The notes beneath the pieces are model-generated. The model did no database searches. It was not told where the DNA came from and saw only the letters and a program-made list of their open reading frames with translations. The position numbers were made by a program, and so were the translations under genes. 64,000 bases of DNA. Origin: Serratia proteamaculans (GTDB taxonomy: Bacteria > Pseudomonadota > Gammaproteobacteria > Enterobacterales > Enterobacteriaceae). The stretch is taken from the NCBI RefSeq assembly GCF_013337185.1, contig NZ_SWDE01000001.1, positions 682,001 to 746,000 of the forward strand, in the 5' to 3' direction. Positions 37,778 to 47,005 of the stretch are shown here, one piece after another. The number at the start of each line of letters is the position of its first letter. The first letter of the stretch is position 1.

Positions 37778-38445
37778 CGATTTAGCAGTGGTGAGATATC
37801 CAGATAGCGTGCCAATTCACGCTGTTCGGCGCGTGGCAAATAAGGGATTTCACCCAGCAGCGGCGCAGGAATGCGTTGCTGCATCGCATCAATAGTTTCG
37901 GCGTAGTGCGCCAGCCCCGGATTGATGCGGTTCGCGACCCAGCCCAGCAGGGGCAAACCGTCATTTATGATCGCCTGCGCCGTTAATAAAGCGTGGCTGA
38001 CGCAGCCCAGTTTGATCCCCACCACCAAAACCACCGGCAGCTGTTCCTGAATGACCCATTCGGCGTAAGGCCGCATATCGTTCATCAATACGCGCCAGCC
38101 GCCGCTCCCTTCTACCACCACGGTATCGGCTTTGGTGGACAAATGTTGTAGCCCACTGCTCATCACGCCGTAGTTGATATCGTCGGTAGGTTGCGCGTGA
38201 AACACCTCTTCCAGACAGGTGATGGGATTAACTTCCTGATACGACAGCGGCATGGTTGAGGATGCCTGTAAAACCAAAGCGTCTTTATTGCGAAGGCCTT
38301 CGCTGGTTTCCTGACAGCGCGCAGCGACAGGTTTGTAGCCGGCCACAGAACGGCCTTGCGCGGCAAGCGCCTGTAATAAAGCGCGGGAAACCACGGTTTT
38401 ACCGACATCGGTATCCGTACCTGTAACAAATAAACGCGTTAACAT
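37774..38445 (-). CDS. bioD2: Dethiobiotin synthase paralogue (YnfK type)
   Basis: 223 residues. The P-loop GTDTDVGKT is at 9-17, followed by [13 protein letters not shown] and the substrate-binding [14 protein letters not shown]. BioD forms dethiobiotin from diaminopelargonic acid, CO2 and ATP. This copy sits outside a biotin operon, next to clcB and mlc, exactly like E. coli ynfK. Its contribution to biotin synthesis beside the main bioD is not known from sequence. It is 151 bp downstream of mlc on the same strand and may share its transcript. Confidence 0.9.
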   Translation of the reverse strand: MLTRLFVTGTDTDVGKTVVSRALLQALAAQGRSVAGYKPVAARCQETSEGLRNKDALVLQASSTMPLSYQEVNPITCLEEVFHAQPTDDINYGVMSSGLQHLSTKADTVVVEGSGGWRVLMNDMRPYAEWVIQEQLPVVLVVGIKLGCVSHALLTAQAIINDGLPLLGWVANRINPGLAHYAETIDAMQQRIPAPLLGEIPYLPRAEQRELARYLDISPLLNR

Positions 38446-38596
38446 GAATTAATTGCCCCGAGATGCACCGTTAACCAAAAAATCGCCAAGAATGTGGCGA
38501 AAGAGACGAACGGGAAAAGTCTAGAGGATGCCGGGGGGACGGGGCTTGAGGTAGCTCAACCTTTTGTCGTTAAACGATAAGAATTACTGATTGGTA

Positions 38597-39814
38597 TTAG
38601 CCTTGCAGCAACTGCACCAGCAGCGAACCGTTGTATAACGCTTCTTTCACCAGTGCCGCGCCGGGCATGGTGCCTTTATTGAAGAACTGGGTGGACTCCA
38701 CCTGAACCTGCTCACTGTAGGCCGGCAGCGACTGCTGACGTATACAGGAGGCAATGGCCGGGTGCAGAATTTCCGCCGCCCGGTTCAACGGAGAACCGAC
38801 CAGAATTTTTTCCGGATTGAACAGATTAACCATGATCGCCAGGATACGGCCCACGCTGTGCCCCACCCCAAGGATAATATCTTTCGCCAACTGGTCGCCC
38901 GCCAGCGCCGCATCACAAAGAGACTCGACGGTCAGCGGCGCACCGTGCAGGCTGGAACTCATGGAGGCACTGAGACGCTGCTGGGCGATTTCCAGTATAT
39001 TTTCGATGCTGGCGACGGTTTCCAGGCAACCGTGATTGCCGCAGTAACAGCGTTTGCCGTAAGGATCAACCTGAGTATGGCCAATCTCCACCACGCTGTG
39101 GCTACCGGCATGCAGCACCCTGCCACCGGTGATTACCCCAGCACCGACGTTGTGGTCAATCACCACCTGAATCACGTTTTGACTGCCGCGAGAAGCGCCG
39201 TATAAGGCTTCGGCCATGGTCCAGGCACTGATGTCGTGCTGCAGGTAAACCGGCAGACCGGTACGCGTTTCCAGCGCCGGACCTAATGGCATATCTTCGA
39301 CGTCGTAAAACGGCATGCGGTGCACCACGCCGGAGATCGCATCAACCATACCCGGCAGCGTAATGGCGATCGCCGTCAGGCGTTCAAGCTTGCTTTGATG
39401 GCGGATAAAGAACTGGTCGACTTCAACAAGAATGCGTTTTAACAGTGGGTCGGGGTGCTCGGCGGCCAGTGGCAGCAACTCTTCCACCACCAGTTTGCTG
39501 CTGATATCACGCAGCGCCAGCGTAATGGTGCCACGACTGATGCGGGCGGAAAGGTAGTGCCAGGCTTCGGTATCCAGTACCAGCCCAACCGCCGGACGGC
39601 CACGGCTGCCAACCTCCTGAAACTCGGTTTCTTTAACCAGATGGGCTTCCAGCAGTTCGCGTACGATTTTGGTGATACTGGCGGGGGCGAGCTGCGCCCG
39701 TTTTGACAGTTCGATGCGCGAAATCGGGCCCAGTTGATCGATTAACCGATAAACTGCCCCTGCATTTGTTTGCTTGATTTGATCGATATGCCCAGGCTGT
39801 CCAACCGCAATCAC
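38597..39814 (-). CDS. mlc: Global glucose repressor Mlc (ROK family)
   Basis: 405 residues. The N-terminal HTH (ISRIELSKRAQLAPASITKIVREL) is followed by the ROK domain with zinc motif GHTQVDPYGKRCYCGNHGC (one His, three Cys). The near identity of the start GQPGHIDQIKQTNAGAVYRL to enterobacterial Mlc makes the call safe. Mlc represses pts, ptsG, mal and its own gene and is released by binding unphosphorylated PtsG. Translation starts at a GTG (39814) with AGGAG upstream. Gene order bioD2-mlc-ynfL-ynfM equals E. coli. Confidence 0.95.
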   Translation of the reverse strand: MIAVGQPGHIDQIKQTNAGAVYRLIDQLGPISRIELSKRAQLAPASITKIVRELLEAHLVKETEFQEVGSRGRPAVGLVLDTEAWHYLSARISRGTITLALRDISSKLVVEELLPLAAEHPDPLLKRILVEVDQFFIRHQSKLERLTAIAITLPGMVDAISGVVHRMPFYDVEDMPLGPALETRTGLPVYLQHDISAWTMAEALYGASRGSQNVIQVVIDHNVGAGVITGGRVLHAGSHSVVEIGHTQVDPYGKRCYCGNHGCLETVASIENILEIAQQRLSASMSSSLHGAPLTVESLCDAALAGDQLAKDIILGVGHSVGRILAIMVNLFNPEKILVGSPLNRAAEILHPAIASCIRQQSLPAYSEQVQVESTQFFNKGTMPGAALVKEALYNGSLLVQLLQG

Positions 39815-39972
39815 AAACCTGCTCCTACTATTTTTCGCGCTTCTAAATAAAGACTATCGGCTATGGTGGGGCTTTTGTAATACAGCGTCAACTATTTGAT
39901 TCGTTATGTGATTTGCTGCACAAATTCACCCCACTTTCCCTGCGGATTGCGTTTTATTTGCCCAGTTGGCTT

Positions 39973-40863
39973 TCAGGGCAACAGTAGCGCCATCAGGGAT
40001 TTGGCCGCGGCCGTCAGGGGGCGTTGGCGATGATGTACCAACCAAACTTCGGTCATCGCCTCAGGCTCCGCCAGCGGTAAATATTGCACACCATCGATTT
40101 TAACCCGGGCGAAAGACGCCGGCAGAATCGAGATGCCCAACCCGGAGGAGACCAGGCCGATAATGGTCATCGCCTCGCCGACTTCCTGGGTGATATAAGG
40201 GGTGATCCCCGCTTTGGCCAGCAGCGACAAGATCTCGTCATGCAGCGCGGTTCCCACTTCACGCGAGAAAAAGACAAAGGGTTCTTCCGCCAGATGTTGG
40301 AAGCGCAGCGTACCGGGTGCCACATGGGTTAACGGATGCCCTTCCGGCACCACCGCCACCAAGGGTTCACACAGTAAAAGCTGATGCTTTAACACATCCG
40401 GTAAGCGCGTGTTGCGCATTACGCCCAGATCCAGCTCGCCATTGAGCAAGGGTTCAATCTGCTGCTTGGTGTTCACTTCGCGCATCTTGATATGCACCTG
40501 TGAGTGCTGCTGACGAAAAGCTCGCAGGCTGCGCGATACCACGCTGATAAAGGGGGCCGAAGAGGTGAAACCTATGGTCAATTCGCCCAGTTCGCCACGT
40601 TCCAACCGTGCTGCTTTCTCGGCGGCGCGACTCACCTGATCGAGCACCTGATAGGCTTCTTTCAGAAACATTTCCCCCGCCTGCGTCAGGCTGACATTGC
40701 GGTTGTTGCGCGCCAGCAGGCGTGCGCCGACCATTTCCTCCAGCGCCTGGATTTGCTGGCTAAGCGGCGGCTGAGAAATGCGCAAGCGTTCTGCAGCACG
40801 ACCAAAATGCAACTCTTCCGCCACGGCGACAAAATAACGCAGATGCCTCAATTCGATATTCAT
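39973..40863 (-). CDS. ynfL: LysR-family regulator YnfL
   Basis: 296 residues, with the LysR HTH LRHLRYFVAVAEELHFGRAAERLRISQPPLSQQI shortened to its key parts: AAERLRISQPPLSQQIQALE is the recognition region at about 23-42. A ligand-binding domain follows (AELTIGFTSSAPF-like start, FFSREVGTALHDEIL, LVSSGLGISILP). It resembles regulators of the CatM/CbnR group. It is divergent from ynfM across 115 bp that are rich in A and T, and presumably controls that transporter gene. Inducer unknown. Confidence 0.88.
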   Translation of the reverse strand: MNIELRHLRYFVAVAEELHFGRAAERLRISQPPLSQQIQALEEMVGARLLARNNRNVSLTQAGEMFLKEAYQVLDQVSRAAEKAARLERGELGELTIGFTSSAPFISVVSRSLRAFRQQHSQVHIKMREVNTKQQIEPLLNGELDLGVMRNTRLPDVLKHQLLLCEPLVAVVPEGHPLTHVAPGTLRFQHLAEEPFVFFSREVGTALHDEILSLLAKAGITPYITQEVGEAMTIIGLVSSGLGISILPASFARVKIDGVQYLPLAEPEAMTEVWLVHHRQRPLTAAAKSLMALLLP

Positions 40864-40978
40864 ACTTTAAACATCTCAATTTTAATTATTAATATATTAG
40901 ACAAAAAACTGCCCTCTCCCTATGATTTTGTTAACCAAAGATGTACTTGTTTAACCCCATGTTCGGTAAGGAAAGACT

Positions 40979-42274
40979 GTGACAACCCCCGTGCGTTCTG
41001 CGGCCGCTATGCCGTCGACGCTGGCCGCCAACGATGATGCGGCTGCTGCGCCAAAAACCCGACGTTCCACGCTTAACAAACTTCCCTACATCGAACGAGG
41101 AACGCCGCAGTTTATGCGCGTCACTCTGGCGTTGTTTTCCGCCGGCCTGGCCACTTTCGCCCTGCTGTATTGCGTGCAGCCGATCCTGCCGGTTCTGTCC
41201 CAGGACTTCGGTATCTCCCCGGCGGAAAGCAGCCTGTCGCTGTCGGTTTCCACCGGGCTGTTGGCGATCGGCCTGATGTTTACCGGCCCGCTGTCCGACG
41301 CCATCGGCCGTAAGTCAGTGATGGTGGTGGCGCTGCTGTTAGCGGCTATTTGCACCCTGATTTGCGCCTTTATGACCAGCTGGCATGGCATTTTGCTGAT
41401 GCGCGCGCTGATAGGCCTTTCGCTAAGTGGCGTCGCCGCCGTCGGCATGACCTACCTGAGCGAAGAGATCCATCCCAGTTTTGTCGCCTTTTCGATGGGG
41501 CTGTATATCAGCGGTAACTCCATCGGCGGCATGAGCGGTCGCCTGGTCACGGGGGTACTGACCGACTTCTTTTCCTGGCGGGTATCGCTGGCGGTGATCG
41601 GCCTGTTCGCGCTGGCCGCGGCCTGCATGTTTTGGCGCATTTTGCCCGAATCAAAGCATTTTCGTGCCAGTTCGTTGCGCCCGCGCACCCTGCTAATTAA
41701 CTTCCGCCTGCATTGGCACGACAAAGGCTTACCGCTGCTGTTTGCCGAGGGTTTTCTGTTGATGGGCAGCTTTATCACCATGTTCAACTATATTGGCTAC
41801 CGCCTGCTGTCGGATCCTTATCACCTCAGCCAGGCGATAGTGGGCCTGCTGTCGGTGGTGTACCTGACCGGTTCCTACAGTTCGCCGAAAGCCGGTGCCA
41901 TGACCTCTCGTTTTGGCCGAGGGCCGGTACTATTGGCATCGACGCTGATTATGCTGATCGGGATCCTGATTACCGCACTGGCACCGGTAGCGGTTATTTT
42001 TATCGGCATGATGCTGTTCACCGCCGGTTTCTTTGCTGCCCATTCGGTTGCCAGCAGTTGGATTGGTCGCCGCGCGCGCCGCGCCAAGGGCCAGGCATCT
42101 TCGCTTTATTTGTTCTGTTACTACGTGGGTTCCAGCGTCGCCGGTACCCTCGGCGGCGTGTTCTGGCACAGTTTCGGCTGGAACGGTGTGGTGGCCTTTA
42201 TCAGCGTGATGCTGTTACTGGCTCTGTTGGTAGTGCATTACCTGAAGAAACTGCCGGAAGCCGCACGCGTTTAA
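40979..42274 (+). CDS. ynfM: MFS exporter YnfM
   Basis: 431 residues with 12 hydrophobic segments. The first segment LALFSAGLATFALLYCVQPILPVLSQ and loop GPLSDAIGRKSVM are typical of the YnfM/YgaY branch of MFS exporters. I use the GTG at 40979, which has AAGGAAAG at good spacing; a polar N-terminal tail of about 45 residues precedes the first helix. It is divergent from ynfL. E. coli YnfM has been linked to arabinose-like sugar efflux, but its natural cargo is uncertain. Confidence 0.88.
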   Translation: MTTPVRSAAAMPSTLAANDDAAAAPKTRRSTLNKLPYIERGTPQFMRVTLALFSAGLATFALLYCVQPILPVLSQDFGISPAESSLSLSVSTGLLAIGLMFTGPLSDAIGRKSVMVVALLLAAICTLICAFMTSWHGILLMRALIGLSLSGVAAVGMTYLSEEIHPSFVAFSMGLYISGNSIGGMSGRLVTGVLTDFFSWRVSLAVIGLFALAAACMFWRILPESKHFRASSLRPRTLLINFRLHWHDKGLPLLFAEGFLLMGSFITMFNYIGYRLLSDPYHLSQAIVGLLSVVYLTGSYSSPKAGAMTSRFGRGPVLLASTLIMLIGILITALAPVAVIFIGMMLFTAGFFAAHSVASSWIGRRARRAKGQASSLYLFCYYVGSSVAGTLGGVFWHSFGWNGVVAFISVMLLLALLVVHYLKKLPEAARV

Positions 42275-42395
42275 TCCCTGCCTTACCGCCTGCCTCTGGT
42301 GCAGGCGGTAATCCCCCTTAAAACCTCTGCCAGGCTGGACCACTCGGGCTCCCTGCTCACACTGTTGCGGATGTTGCCCTTTCGTTTGCTACTCT

Positions 42396-42418
42396 CTTAT
42401 TGTATGTTGTAACTAAAA
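42396..42418 (+). promoter_or_regulatory. Replication terminator (Ter) site at the tus promoter
   Basis: The core GTATGTTGTAACTAAA (42402-42417) equals the E. coli TerB core, including the G at position 6 that pairs with the cytosine flipped into Tus. Its 5' flank TTATT differs from the E. coli AATAA. The position just upstream of tus is the TerB arrangement. By analogy with TerB, forks moving rightward in this window should be blocked, and Tus bound here would also repress its own gene. Confidence 0.93.
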
Positions 42419-42430
42419 TAGGAGTGCATG

Positions 42431-43369
42431 ATGGATAAATACGGTTTAATCGGTAGGATGAATGCTTGCTTCAGTGAACTGGAACAGGCACTGACGGGCC
42501 TCCACCAGCAGATCCTGCCATTGCGCTTGCTGGCTGGGCGGGTATTTAGCCTGCCCGAAATAGAGAAAGGCAAAGAGCATGACGCGGTGGCGCAGATTAC
42601 CGTCGAACAGCATCTTGGCGTGGCCGCACGTGATTTGGCGCTGGAGCACTATCAGCGGCTGTTTATCCATCACAACAAGCACAACATCAGTAGCAAAGCG
42701 GCAGTGCGCCTGCCCGGTGTGATTTGCCTGGCGGTGGAACAGCCGGAATACCTGGCGTTGCAGCAGCAAATTACCCTGATTAACCGGCTGAAGGCCGAAC
42801 TGGAGCAGATCATCACCGTCGACTCCGGCCTGGCACCGGAGCAACGTTTTGACTTCGTCCACACCCACCTGCACGGCTTAATCACCCTTAGCGCCTACCG
42901 TACCCTCACCCTTTTAACCAATCCGGATTCGGTGCGTTTCGGCTGGGCCAACAAACACATTATCAAGAACGTGAAACGCGACGATATTCTGGCTCAATTG
43001 GAAAAAAGCCTGAAGGCCGGGCGCGCAGTGCCCCCCCATAATCGCGAGCAATGGGCCGAACTGGTCAGCCGTGAGATAGACGACGTCAGCCGCCTGCCCC
43101 AGCAGGCAGTGTTGAAAATCAAACGGCCGGTAAAAGTGCAACCCATTGCCCGGGTGTGGTATCAGCCGCAGCAAAAGCAGGTGCAACACCCCTGCCCGCT
43201 GCCGCTGATTGCCCTGTGCCAGGTGGAAAACGGTGCCCAGGTGCCGAAAATTGGCGAATTACTCAATTACGACGCCGCGGCGGTAAAACATAAATACAAA
43301 CCGGATGCCAGGCCGCTACGGCTGCTGGTCAAACGGCTGCATTTATACACCGACGTTCCTACTCGCTGA
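42431..43369 (+). CDS. tus: Tus, replication terminus site-binding protein
   Basis: Binds Ter DNA and stops the replicative helicase from one side. Started at the second ATG (42431; AGGAG 6 bp upstream) the 312 residues align in number with E. coli Tus. Ile79, Phe140, His144, Gly149 and Leu150, which form the pocket for the flipped C6 base, are all conserved. The long identical stretches FGWANKHIIKN, LEKSLK and KIKRPVKVQPIARVWY are DNA-contact parts. Its own Ter site overlaps the promoter, so it should be autoregulated. The last 11 bp overlap the convergent VOC gene. Confidence 0.96.
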   Translation: MDKYGLIGRMNACFSELEQALTGLHQQILPLRLLAGRVFSLPEIEKGKEHDAVAQITVEQHLGVAARDLALEHYQRLFIHHNKHNISSKAAVRLPGVICLAVEQPEYLALQQQITLINRLKAELEQIITVDSGLAPEQRFDFVHTHLHGLITLSAYRTLTLLTNPDSVRFGWANKHIIKNVKRDDILAQLEKSLKAGRAVPPHNREQWAELVSREIDDVSRLPQQAVLKIKRPVKVQPIARVWYQPQQKQVQHPCPLPLIALCQVENGAQVPKIGELLNYDAAAVKHKYKPDARPLRLLVKRLHLYTDVPTR

Positions 43370-43727
43370 GGCTGTACACCCGCAGCCGATGACCATCCGG
43401 ATCGCAGGCGACGAAGCTATAGCCAAAGTCCAGCGTCACGGGCGGCTGAATCATCTTCAACCCCTGTTCGCTCCACCGCTGATAGAGCACGTCCACCTGC
43501 TGCGGCAGTTCGCACATAAAGCCGATTTCGCCACCCCCACCGGTCGCCGTTGCGGCAGGCTCGACGCTATGTTTCGACCACATCGCCAGTTTTAGGCCAT
43601 TGCTCAATACGAACAGCGCGAAAGTGGGTGACAGCTCCACCGGTGCCTGCCCTAGTAATCGACGGTAGAAAGCGGCGCTGTTTTCTGGATTATCAACATA
43701 GAGAAGGGTCATGTTTGGAGTTGTCAT
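43359..43727 (-). CDS. VOC-family protein, glyoxalase/bleomycin-resistance fold
   Basis: 122 residues in one pair of beta-alpha-beta modules: MTLLYVDNPENSAAFYRRLLG, then FALFVLSNGLKLAMWS and the second-half signature DPDGHRLRVYSL. It resembles single-domain VOC proteins that bind small molecules or act as phenazine/antibiotic-binding or glyoxalase-like enzymes. No full set of metal ligands is clear, so binding rather than catalysis is possible. A WYL regulator gene lies 91 bp upstream on the same strand. Confidence 0.78.
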   Translation of the reverse strand: MTTPNMTLLYVDNPENSAAFYRRLLGQAPVELSPTFALFVLSNGLKLAMWSKHSVEPAATATGGGGEIGFMCELPQQVDVLYQRWSEQGLKMIQPPVTLDFGYSFVACDPDGHRLRVYSLSE

Positions 43728-43818
43728 CGCGCTAACCTCTTGGCTGAAGGGAACCGGCCGGCTCCCGATAACCCAAGGCTAAATCGCTCTACTGACAGTT
43801 TTTGGCAGCAGTGAAGAA

Positions 43819-44508
43819 TTATTGTGGCGCAATGCCCTGAGTCTCATGCCACTCTTTCATCAGCGAACGGCGGCCACGTGGATAACGTTGCGCCAACGGC
43901 GTCGCCAGACGGATACGGTCGAGGCGGAAATGGCGAAATGACTGGCGCAGCTCACACCAGGCAACCAGCATCCGTGCCTGTTCAAAATAGCCCAGAGCAA
44001 AGGGCCAGAGAATACGTTCGCTGGGGTTACCGTCTCGATCGCAATAATCCACCACCAGTTTGCGTTCCTGGCGGATCACCTCGCGGATCAGCACCAGCGT
44101 CTCGTCTGCCACCTTCACCAGATCTACCGGGCCAATCAGCAGCGTGCTGGCCTCCAACTCATCGCGCAGCGCAGCAGGCAGAACGTCGGCGATTTTCGCC
44201 AGCGCATTTTTGGCCGCGCCGGCCAATTGGCTGTCACCACGACGTCCCACCCAACGCATTCCCAACACCAGCGCTTCTATTTCCTGCTGTGAGAACATCA
44301 GTGGCGGCAGCATAAATCCTGGCCGCAGCACATAACCCACCCCCGCTTCGCCGACAATCTCAGCGCCCTGCTGTTGCAGCGTGGCGATATCGCGGTACAG
44401 CGTGCGCATGCTGATATTCATTTCCTGCGCCAACGCATGGCCGGCAACCGGATAGCGATGCCGTCGCAGGATCTGCATCAGGTCGAGTAAACGCTCGGTA
44501 CGTGACAT
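43819..44508 (-). CDS. WYL-domain transcriptional regulator (YafY type)
   Basis: 229 residues. An N-terminal HTH_11 domain (LLDLMQILRRHRYPVAGHALAQEMNI, SMRTLYRDIATLQQQGAEI) is followed by a WYL ligand-sensing domain. In the WYL part the pattern appears as ILWPFALGYFEQARMLVAWCELRQSFRHFRLDRI, shortened to ALGYFEQARMLVAWCELR and FRHFRLDRI. Such proteins are often repressors of a neighbouring gene. The VOC gene just downstream on the same strand is the obvious candidate target. Inducer unknown. Confidence 0.83.
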   Translation of the reverse strand: MSRTERLLDLMQILRRHRYPVAGHALAQEMNISMRTLYRDIATLQQQGAEIVGEAGVGYVLRPGFMLPPLMFSQQEIEALVLGMRWVGRRGDSQLAGAAKNALAKIADVLPAALRDELEASTLLIGPVDLVKVADETLVLIREVIRQERKLVVDYCDRDGNPSERILWPFALGYFEQARMLVAWCELRQSFRHFRLDRIRLATPLAQRYPRGRRSLMKEWHETQGIAPQ

Positions 44509-44522
44509 TCATTTTTTCCCAC

Positions 44523-44551
44523 AAAAAAGGCTTACCCAAGTAAGCCCTTTG
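44523..44551 (-). terminator. Terminator of fumC
   Basis: 7-bp stem GGCTTAC / GTAAGCC around CCAA; on the minus strand a run of six T follows. It lies 17 bp past the fumC stop. Confidence 0.85.
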
Positions 44552-44567
44552 CCGCTGACACTATCAA

Positions 44568-45965
44568 TTACTTCTTCATGCTGCCGACCATATCTTCCGG
44601 GCGCACCCACAGGTCGAATTCCTCTTCGGTCAGGTAGCCCAGCTTCAGCGCCGAGGCTTTCAGCGTCAGGCCTTCCTTGTGCGCTTTCTTGGCGATTTCT
44701 GCCGCTTTGTCATAACCAATATGGGTATTGAGCGCGGTCACCAGCATCAAGGACTCATTCAGCAACTGGCTGATGCGGTCACGGTTAGGTTCGATGCCCA
44801 CCGCACAGTGCTCATTAAAGCCCTGCATACCGTCGGCCAGCAGGCGAATGGATTGTAAATAGTTGTGGATCACCATCGGCCGGAACACGTTTAACTCAAA
44901 GTTGCCGGAAGCGCCGCCGATGTTCACCGCTACGTCGTTGCCCAGCACCTGCGCGCACAGCATGGTCATCGCTTCGCATTGGGTTGGGTTGACCTTACCC
45001 GGCATGATGGAGCTGCCCGGTTCGTTTTCCGGAATAGAAATTTCCCCGATGCCGCAACGCGGGCCGGAGGATAACCAGCGTACATCGTTGGCAATTTTCA
45101 TCAGCGAAGCCGCCAGCCCTTTCAGCGCACCATGACCATGCACCAACGCGTCGCAGGTGGCCAGCGCTTCAAATTTGTTGGGCGCGGTAATGAACGGCTG
45201 CCCGGTCAAATCAGCCAGCGCTTTGGCAACGCGAACCGCGTATTCCGGATGGGTATTGAGCCCGGTTCCCACGGCAGTGCCGCCCAACGCCAGCTCACAG
45301 ATATGCGGGATGCTGGCTTCAATATGCTGCAGGTTATGCGCCAGCATGGCTGCCCAGCCGGAAATCTCCTGGCCGAGGGTCAACGGGGTCGCGTCCTGCA
45401 AATGGGTGCGGCCAATTTTGACGATATCGCGGTAGGCTTCCGCCTTGTCGCTCAGAGTTTTATGCAGCACTTTCAGTTCCGGGATCAAATGCTCTCGCAC
45501 CGCGATCACCGCGGCCACGTGCATCGCGGTCGGGAACACGTCGTTGGAGCTCTGGCTCTTGTTGACGTCGTCGTTCGGGTGCACTCGTCGCTCTTCGCCA
45601 CGCACCCCGCCCAACAGTTCACTGGCGCGGTTGGCCAGCACTTCATTCATGTTCATGTTGGTCTGGGTGCCGGAACCGGTTTGCCAGATGGATAACGGGA
45701 ATTCTTCGGTATGCTGATCCGCCAGCACTTCATCGGCGGCGCTGATAATGGCGTTGGCACGCTCGGCAGGCAGTAAACCCAGGTCCATATTCACGCTGGC
45801 CGCCGCGCGTTTGGTCAACGCCAGCGCATGGATCAAGGCGGTGGGCATCTTTTCGGAAGAAATACGGAAGTGCTCCAGTGAGCGCTGAGTTTGCGCCCCC
45901 CATAGCCGATCGGCCGGTACTTCAATCGGTCCCATAGAGTCTTTTTCAATACGAACGGCTGCCAT
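44568..45965 (-). CDS. fumC: Class II fumarase FumC
   Basis: 465 residues; oxygen-stable, iron-free fumarase that interconverts fumarate and malate. The superfamily signature [16 protein letters not shown] is present, with the catalytic region [16 protein letters not shown] and the N-terminal [14 protein letters not shown]. The ATG at 45965 follows AAGGAG with 6-base spacing; a GTG just before is not needed. E. coli has fumA between fumC and manA; here a small exported-protein gene takes that place. It would receive fumarate produced by NicE, though it is a housekeeping gene. Confidence 0.96.
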   Translation of the reverse strand: MAAVRIEKDSMGPIEVPADRLWGAQTQRSLEHFRISSEKMPTALIHALALTKRAAASVNMDLGLLPAERANAIISAADEVLADQHTEEFPLSIWQTGSGTQTNMNMNEVLANRASELLGGVRGEERRVHPNDDVNKSQSSNDVFPTAMHVAAVIAVREHLIPELKVLHKTLSDKAEAYRDIVKIGRTHLQDATPLTLGQEISGWAAMLAHNLQHIEASIPHICELALGGTAVGTGLNTHPEYAVRVAKALADLTGQPFITAPNKFEALATCDALVHGHGALKGLAASLMKIANDVRWLSSGPRCGIGEISIPENEPGSSIMPGKVNPTQCEAMTMLCAQVLGNDVAVNIGGASGNFELNVFRPMVIHNYLQSIRLLADGMQGFNEHCAVGIEPNRDRISQLLNESLMLVTALNTHIGYDKAAEIAKKAHKEGLTLKASALKLGYLTEEEFDLWVRPEDMVGSMKK

Positions 45966-46171
45966 CACGATCTCCTTAGTACAATTCCTAAAAATGTACG
46001 ATTACGCCAACGCACTCATGCCCGCCGGCACACCCCAATCAGTATAGTGACATAATAACTATTCGCATTAAGAGAGTTGGCTCACAGCATTTTTTCTCCC
46101 TATGCCCCGTTTATCGTACGGCCATTATTGGTTGGTGAATTTTCTCAGTCAAAAAGATGAACGTCGGCAAT

Positions 46172-46195
46172 AAAAAAAGCGCCGTCTGGCGCTCT
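46172..46195 (-). terminator. Terminator of the Pro/Val-rich protein gene
   Basis: AGCGCC / GGCGCT stem with a 4-base loop; the minus strand ends in seven T. Located 25 bp past the stop. Confidence 0.85.
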
Positions 46196-46219
46196 GATTA
46201 TTAATTTTCAGTCAGAAGA

Positions 46220-46552
46220 TTAATGGTGATGTTGATTATAGGCATTAATTCTCTGGTCCTGCAGATGATTGATTTCATCATAAGCGTCCTGACGTTCATT
46301 ATGGCGATAGACACCCGCCCCCACGGCACCGACAGCAGCGGCAACCGGGTGAGCAACCGGTGTTGCCACCACCGGTGCAGCAGACACCACCACTGGCACC
46401 GGCGTGACTACCACCGGCCGTGGCACGACCACCACCGGTCGGGGTGCTACGATCACCGGCCGGGCAACCCCATAACCATAGGCATGGGTGACCACCACGG
46501 CCGCATTGGCACCGGAAGTACAGAGAAGCAGAGCCAGTAACATTTTTTTCAT
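46220..46552 (-). CDS. Small exported protein with Pro-Val repeats
   Basis: 110 residues from the ATG at 46552 (GAGG 5 bp upstream; another ATG directly precedes it). A signal peptide MKKMLLALLLCTSGANA is followed by a low-complexity run of PRPVVV-type repeats (about 30-70), an Ala-rich stretch and a polar, His-ending tail (LQDQRINAYNQHHH). Such Pro/Val runs form extended, stiff segments and appear in periplasmic or surface spacer proteins. It has its own terminator, which argues that it is a real gene. I do not recognise a named family; function unknown. Confidence 0.65.
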   Translation of the reverse strand: MKKMLLALLLCTSGANAAVVVTHAYGYGVARPVIVAPRPVVVVPRPVVVTPVPVVVSAAPVVATPVAHPVAAAVGAVGAGVYRHNERQDAYDEINHLQDQRINAYNQHHH

Positions 46553-47005
46553 CATCGCCTCATTATTAATAATATTTAAACGGGTTTATAGGCGAGCACT
46601 GTATAGCGGCACTGCCTATTAAATTTAGCTAGCCGTGTGGTTGCCAATACAAATGGAATAATTATGATGAGAAAGATATTCAGCCGGTAATAATTCAATG
46701 CAAAAAACACAGTTTGAAATATACGGCAGTGATGGGGGCCAAAATATTTTGACTCAGATTTTCCGCCAGAAGATATATTCAACGGTAAACGTATTGGCGT
46801 TTTTTTAAACTCTGTTTCCTCTGTTGTAACCGAAGGTGCAATTGTGACACTGGTTGCTATCACGTTATACTTTGTCGGCCTTGGGCCACTTGTTTGATCG
46901 CGCCCCGCTTCTACGCCGTAGTTCGCGTGTAGGATAAGGCGCACAAGGTTTTTAACAGTCAGCTACTACCGCCCCTGGCGGCGAACGCAAAGGATGTTTT
47001 TCAAG
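46553..47005. promoter_or_regulatory. manA upstream region
   Basis: 453 bp, AT-rich, without a convincing gene. A good sigma-70 pair is present: TTGTGA (46842-46847), 17 bases, TTATAC (46865-46870), pointing at manA. That leaves a 5' leader of about 130 bases, whose GC-rich end (CGCCCCTGGCGGCG near 46968-46984) can form a short hairpin. A minus-strand frame at 46576-46944 is not supported. Confidence 0.55.

Noticed and set aside
46845-46865. Possible CRP site before manA (TGTGA...TCACG)
   Set aside because: The half sites are 13 bases apart instead of 6. The sequence is better explained as a -35/-10 pair.
46576-46944. Minus-strand frame of 122 codons upstream of manA
   Set aside because: It overlaps the manA promoter, has no ribosome site or recognisable pattern, and its composition follows the AT-rich spacer.
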